From Prevotellaceae bacterium (GTDB lineage: Bacteria; Bacteroidota; Bacteroidia; Bacteroidales; UBA932): a DNA stretch of 8,524 bases. The notes beneath the pieces were generated by a model, which was not told the origin of the DNA, ran no database searches, and was given only the letters and a program-made list of their open reading frames with translations. Location of the stretch: contig JAIRKV010000259.1 of the NCBI GenBank assembly GCA_031259935.1, positions 1 through 8,524 on the forward strand. The letters run 5' to 3'. Shown piece after piece: positions 6,801 through 8,524 of this stretch; positions within the stretch are counted from its first letter, which is position 1, and the number at the start of each line of letters is the position of its first letter. The position numbers and the translations under genes are program-made.

Positions 6801-8227
6801 AGATTATACTCTTTTTTTAATTTATTAAATACTACACTGAAACTCATTTCTTTCTTTTCCTGCAACTCATCAAAAATCCATTCTTTTAAAGTCGCAGGAA
6901 CAGGTTTGTCTACATATATGTATTTCTTTTCACCTTTTCGATTGATCCCATTTTCTATTTTTGTGTTAATCGTCAATTTGTTGATTTGTTCCCAAATCTT
7001 ATATTCCTGAAAAACGGGATGGCTTTTAGCAACTGCTTTTTTGCCTTTTTCAAACCGACAGTCTGCAATAAGATGACTTTGGTCTTTTAGTTCTCTTTGA
7101 TAGTAAATAATTTGATTTCTGATAACATAATAAAGACCTTTTTCAAGTCCAATTTGCCGATACTTTTCTTGCGTATTTTTTGCTCCGGGGAAAATAAAAT
7201 TGAGTATTTCCGATAGTTTTTCTTGTGGACAATTATTCAAGAAAGGATATAATAATTCCCCGTTTTTATTTTTTGCATTTGCTTGAGTTTTCCATATCTT
7301 ATCAAATTCTGCTTGATAGCGCGATCGGAGAATTACGTTGTTTCTAATTTTAGCCCATTTGTTTTCTTTCAATATAGAAAGGAAATATTCCGACAGATAA
7401 ACTTCCCTGCCTTCTTTTTTGGATAATTCGGTCAATTCTTTTTCCAAATTTTCCATTTTTTTGCGCCAATTTGTTTTATTGGGCAATTTAAATGTTACAG
7501 TCTCTCCATACTTTTTCGATACAGTAATACTTACAAGAAATTCTAAGGATTCTCCTGCTTTCAATATGTCTAAATAAGAATCTCCGTCTAAAATTCCATC
7601 TTCGGTTTCAATAGAAACTTTGTACTTGTTCAATTCTTTATTTTTGACCATAACCTTTTCAGGTTCAGATAAAAATAGTACTTTGCCAAAAGTTACATAA
7701 CTTTTATTCCCTTTTTCATTGTCAGTATTTTCGTCATCATTTTGTTCTTTTTCAGGTTCATCTCCACCGCCGGAATAGCCCCGAAGTTGATTAAACAAAT
7801 AAAGGATTTTCCCAAATTCTTTGAGGGAAACAGGTGCGTTTAATGCTTTTACTCGCAGTTCAAGTAAATCAAGTGCAGTATATTGTTTCTGCTTTTTATT
7901 AATCGGCAGAATTGAAACTCTGTCGAGTTTCAGCGGATTGATAAAAGGTTCCGATAGATTAATTTGTTCGGGTAACATGCTCAATTGTTGCAAAACATAA
8001 ATGAGTTTATTCCTCCGTTGTTTGTAACGTTTGTTGAGCTTTCGTATACCACGGGCAATTCGTCTATTTGCATTTTTTGTTTGGGCTTGTCCTTGCTCAA
8101 ATTTGCTCAATTCCTGCCCCATTGGAATAATTCTGCTTCCAATTCCTGAAATTTTTTCTTTGTCAATGTCGACCAGCGCCCAGCCTATGCTGTTTGTGCC
8201 AAGGTCTAATCCGAGTATATTTTTCAT
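3878..8227 (-). CDS. cas9: Type II-C Cas9 RNA-guided endonuclease, full length
   Basis: This 1449-aa protein has the complete Cas9 layout and all catalytic residues. RuvC-I is ILGLDLGTNSIGWAL (D8). It is followed by an arginine-rich bridge helix (about 54-73, NRRIARGIRKLNKRYKQRR) and a long alpha-helical recognition lobe. RuvC-II is PDEIRLELAREL (E711). The HNH domain has YDKDHIIPQSRYFDDS (D818, H819) and N842 in INREKSNR. RuvC-III is KRIDHRHHAIDALV (H1024, D1027). About 1140-1449 should contain the wedge and PAM-interacting parts. An acidic low-complexity insert (about 153-175, rich in E, D and N) follows RGYSGGG. The size fits the large Bacteroidota II-C enzymes. The absence of csn2 and cas4 supports II-C. 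The ATG at 8227 follows a T- and A-rich leader without a Shine-Dalgarno sequence. It cuts DNA matching the crRNA when paired with the tracrRNA encoded divergently upstream. Confidence 0.98.
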   Translation of the reverse strand: MKNILGLDLGTNSIGWALVDIDKEKISGIGSRIIPMGQELSKFEQGQAQTKNANRRIARGIRKLNKRYKQRRNKLIYVLQQLSMLPEQINLSEPFINPLKLDRVSILPINKKQKQYTALDLLELRVKALNAPVSLKEFGKILYLFNQLRGYSGGGDEPEKEQNDDENTDNEKGNKSYVTFGKVLFLSEPEKVMVKNKELNKYKVSIETEDGILDGDSYLDILKAGESLEFLVSITVSKKYGETVTFKLPNKTNWRKKMENLEKELTELSKKEGREVYLSEYFLSILKENKWAKIRNNVILRSRYQAEFDKIWKTQANAKNKNGELLYPFLNNCPQEKLSEILNFIFPGAKNTQEKYRQIGLEKGLYYVIRNQIIYYQRELKDQSHLIADCRFEKGKKAVAKSHPVFQEYKIWEQINKLTINTKIENGINRKGEKKYIYVDKPVPATLKEWIFDELQEKKEMSFSVVFNKLKKEYNLRDGIDFLNGMNPKAKLKGDETKLILKKALGEQFWNQLGLPDKNRQIELWDILYNAKGNEYEISSDRTSKVLTFIKKYSGEISNPEQTAIHISKIKFSRNYALLSLESIEKIMPLVRCGKYFNNELSKTLNEKITYLLNEKVTDPFEKAAQEYLENNVDVLTCGGIINAYATILVYGKHTAKEYAENERIDDYKKIERLKQGSLRNPLVEQLINESLMVVKDIWKTYGKPDEIRLELARELKNNIKRRKEIYDTNRKNQNINEEVKNLLMELHQEITLANVEKYKIWASQENLEEKYIEEYSDPSKSEIEKMRLWREQGHVSPYTGRPIPLSSLFNKGLYDKDHIIPQSRYFDDSFANKVIAETEINREKSNRTAMEYFEIGSSIPKVFSKEKFIEHVNKTFNGAKRKNLLATKVPEDPVTRQIKETQYISVRIKEELNKIVGNENVKTTTGGVTDYLRNQWGLTEKFKQILKSRYEKVQPLLAESEYEKYVASIEKKRKEYEKINIPFTDVVLSKENFLQSFNQNFLQKKNNKLIIKNWSKRIDHRHHAIDALVIACTEPAHVKRLNDLNKELQTWLDNHKKEILPDFEGSPSELLDEILNLDEQKRDEIFKQIEKFKSIDMPWAGFPEDAEKAIRQIIVSQKTKDKLLIQYEERKDKSGNIQKTGKLQIKIRGQLHEGTLYGKSQGIETYRIPLSKLAGKKFATEKTIDKIANEYLKTVIKQHLNDFDNKKEEAFSAEGILALNKKLADKKDNSGNLKPHTPITSIKIFYRDPQKINKKKGQAETEDALQKLNRGKAFNENLYVATGGNYLFAVMEKDNTRIFDIITFYDATNLLKAAFNESTDKKPFDKEQFFKNYFEEKNRAKLLFTLKQGDPIYMPKGNEEVITDPQSPLYKDFWGDKTVRSENIYYVTKYSGNEIYFIKHSVANTLVKGKEFGSQEAYQNIDGLSIKKYCIKLNIDRLGNITEINGKN

Positions 8228-8254
8228 AAAAAATTTTTTTATAAATTAAAAATG

Positions 8255-8262
8255 CAAATTTA
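8255..8262 (-). promoter_or_regulatory. Possible cas9 operon promoter (-7 box)
   Basis: Read on the minus strand the bases are TAAATTTG, matching the Bacteroidota -7 consensus TAnnTTTG. A start about 7 nt downstream would give a leader of roughly 20 nt before the cas9 ATG. No convincing -33 TTTG lies at the expected distance, so the call is tentative. Confidence 0.35.
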
Positions 8263-8281
8263 ACAAAAATTATTATCTGCC

Positions 8282-8314
8282 TTGCATCTTTTTCAGAAAA
8301 AACATATATCTTTG
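8282..8314 (+). promoter_or_regulatory. Promoter of the tracrRNA
   Basis: TATCTTTG at 8307-8314 is an excellent match to the Bacteroidota -7 box TAnnTTTG. A TTG at 8282-8284, 22 nt upstream, can serve as the -33 element. Transcription would begin near 8321 and run into the anti-repeat. It points away from the cas9 promoter, so the two form a divergent pair. Confidence 0.55.
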
Positions 8315-8377
8315 CATTTAAATAAAATTTTTGAAAACAGTACATAATACATTTTGTTGTTCAAAATTATTATTTTT

Positions 8378-8422
8378 ACTGTTCATGATGTAAAAAATAC
8401 AAATTTGAAAGCAATGCACAAT
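8378..8422 (+). other. tracrRNA anti-repeat (predicts the CRISPR repeat)
   Basis: These 45 nt read as the near reverse complement of the 47-nt repeat family that I recall from Bacteroides II-C arrays, whose start resembles GTTGTGATTTGCTTTCAAAT. The matches are strongest over AATTTGAAAGCAA (8402-8414) and CACAAT (8417-8422), with weaker matches at the distal end (ACTGTT at 8378-8383). The local repeat should therefore be about 45-47 nt. The repeat itself is not in this window. Confidence 0.7.
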
Positions 8423-8449
8423 AAGGATTATTCCGTTGTGAATGCATTT

Positions 8450-8478
8450 AAAACGGAGATGAAAATCTTCGTTTTTTT
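8450..8478 (+). terminator. Intrinsic terminator of the tracrRNA
   Basis: ACGGAGAT (8453-8460) pairs with ATCTTCGT (8465-8472) around a GAAA loop, with one G-U pair, and flanking A/T pairs extend the stem by three. Seven Ts follow at 8472-8478. This is the strongest terminator in the window and fixes the tracrRNA 3' end. Confidence 0.85.
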
Positions 8479-8500
8479 ATATCTGTTCCTTTATATTTAT

Positions 8501-8508
8501 TATCTTTG
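8501..8508 (+). promoter_or_regulatory. Possible promoter reading out of the right edge
   Basis: A second + strand TATCTTTG follows the tracrRNA terminator by about 22 nt. It matches the Bacteroidota -7 box, but I see no good -33 element. If real, it would drive a gene or array beyond the right edge. Confidence 0.35.
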
Positions 8509-8524
8509 CAATTTGCAAATTTTA

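Larger units (their letters stand above)
8321..8478 (+). ncRNA. tracrRNA of the type II-C system
   Basis: The tracrRNA pairs with crRNA repeats, is needed for their processing, and anchors the guide in Cas9. The proposed gene begins just after a TATCTTTG promoter box. It contains an anti-repeat (8378-8422), then a hairpin in which CACAA (8417-8421) pairs with TTGTG (8436-8440) and GGA with TCC inside it, then a linker and an intrinsic terminator. The core AATTTGAAAGCAA and the following ATAAGGATTATTCCGTTGTG match what I remember of Bacteroides II-C tracrRNAs. The primary transcript would be about 158 nt, and a mature form starting inside the anti-repeat would be shorter. The 5' end is inferred from the promoter only. 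It is encoded divergently from cas9, as is common in this group. Confidence 0.82.

Noticed and set aside
8163..8345. A 60-codon minus-strand frame overlapping the cas9 start
   Set aside because: It overlaps the cas9 N-terminus in another frame, covers the promoter region and shows no domain-like features.

Overview
The window looks like chromosomal DNA from a member of the Bacteroidota. It is AT-rich. Most starts lack a Shine-Dalgarno sequence and sit behind A/T-rich leaders. The intergenic DNA carries TAnnTTTG -7 boxes (TATCTTTG, TAAATTTG) typical of that phylum. The Cas proteins and the predicted tracrRNA also resemble the large type II-C CRISPR-Cas systems of Bacteroides and its relatives. 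I cannot name the genus.

Layout from left to right. Positions 1-263 hold only short overlapping reading frames on the + strand, perhaps the decayed 3' end of a gene, and contain two hairpins. Positions 264-441 are a convergent intergenic region with a weak terminator-like hairpin and a possible pseudoknot. From 442 to 8227 every gene is on the minus strand, so in order of transcription: cas9 (8227-3878, 1449 aa), a three-part zinc-binding protein (3836-3039, 265 aa), cas1 (3042-2104), cas2 (2088-1753), a WYL-domain transcription regulator (1742-819) and a small stand-alone HIRAN-domain protein (762-442). The spacings are 41 nt, a 4-nt ATGA overlap, 15 nt, 10 nt and 56 nt, which fits one operon, possibly with separately translated or transcribed HIRAN.

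Right of cas9, on the + strand and divergent from it, lies a convincing tracrRNA. It has a Bacteroidota-type promoter at about 8307, a 45-nt anti-repeat at 8378-8422, a nexus-like hairpin and a strong intrinsic terminator ending at 8478. No CRISPR array lies inside the window. The anti-repeat predicts a repeat of about 45-47 nt beginning GTTGTG or ATTGTG, and the array is expected beyond one of the two edges.

How it works together: Cas9, guided by crRNA paired with tracrRNA, cuts invading DNA, while Cas1-Cas2 insert new spacers. The unusual part is what was added to the minimal cas9-cas1-cas2 set. A C2H2 finger / pRiA4b ORF-3-like / Cys-cluster protein sits exactly where csn2 or cas4 would be found in types II-A and II-B and overlaps the start of cas1. 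A WYL regulator and a HIRAN (DNA-end-binding type) protein follow cas2. The first is the best candidate for an undescribed adaptation accessory factor, and the last two for control and DNA-end handling. These roles are inference.
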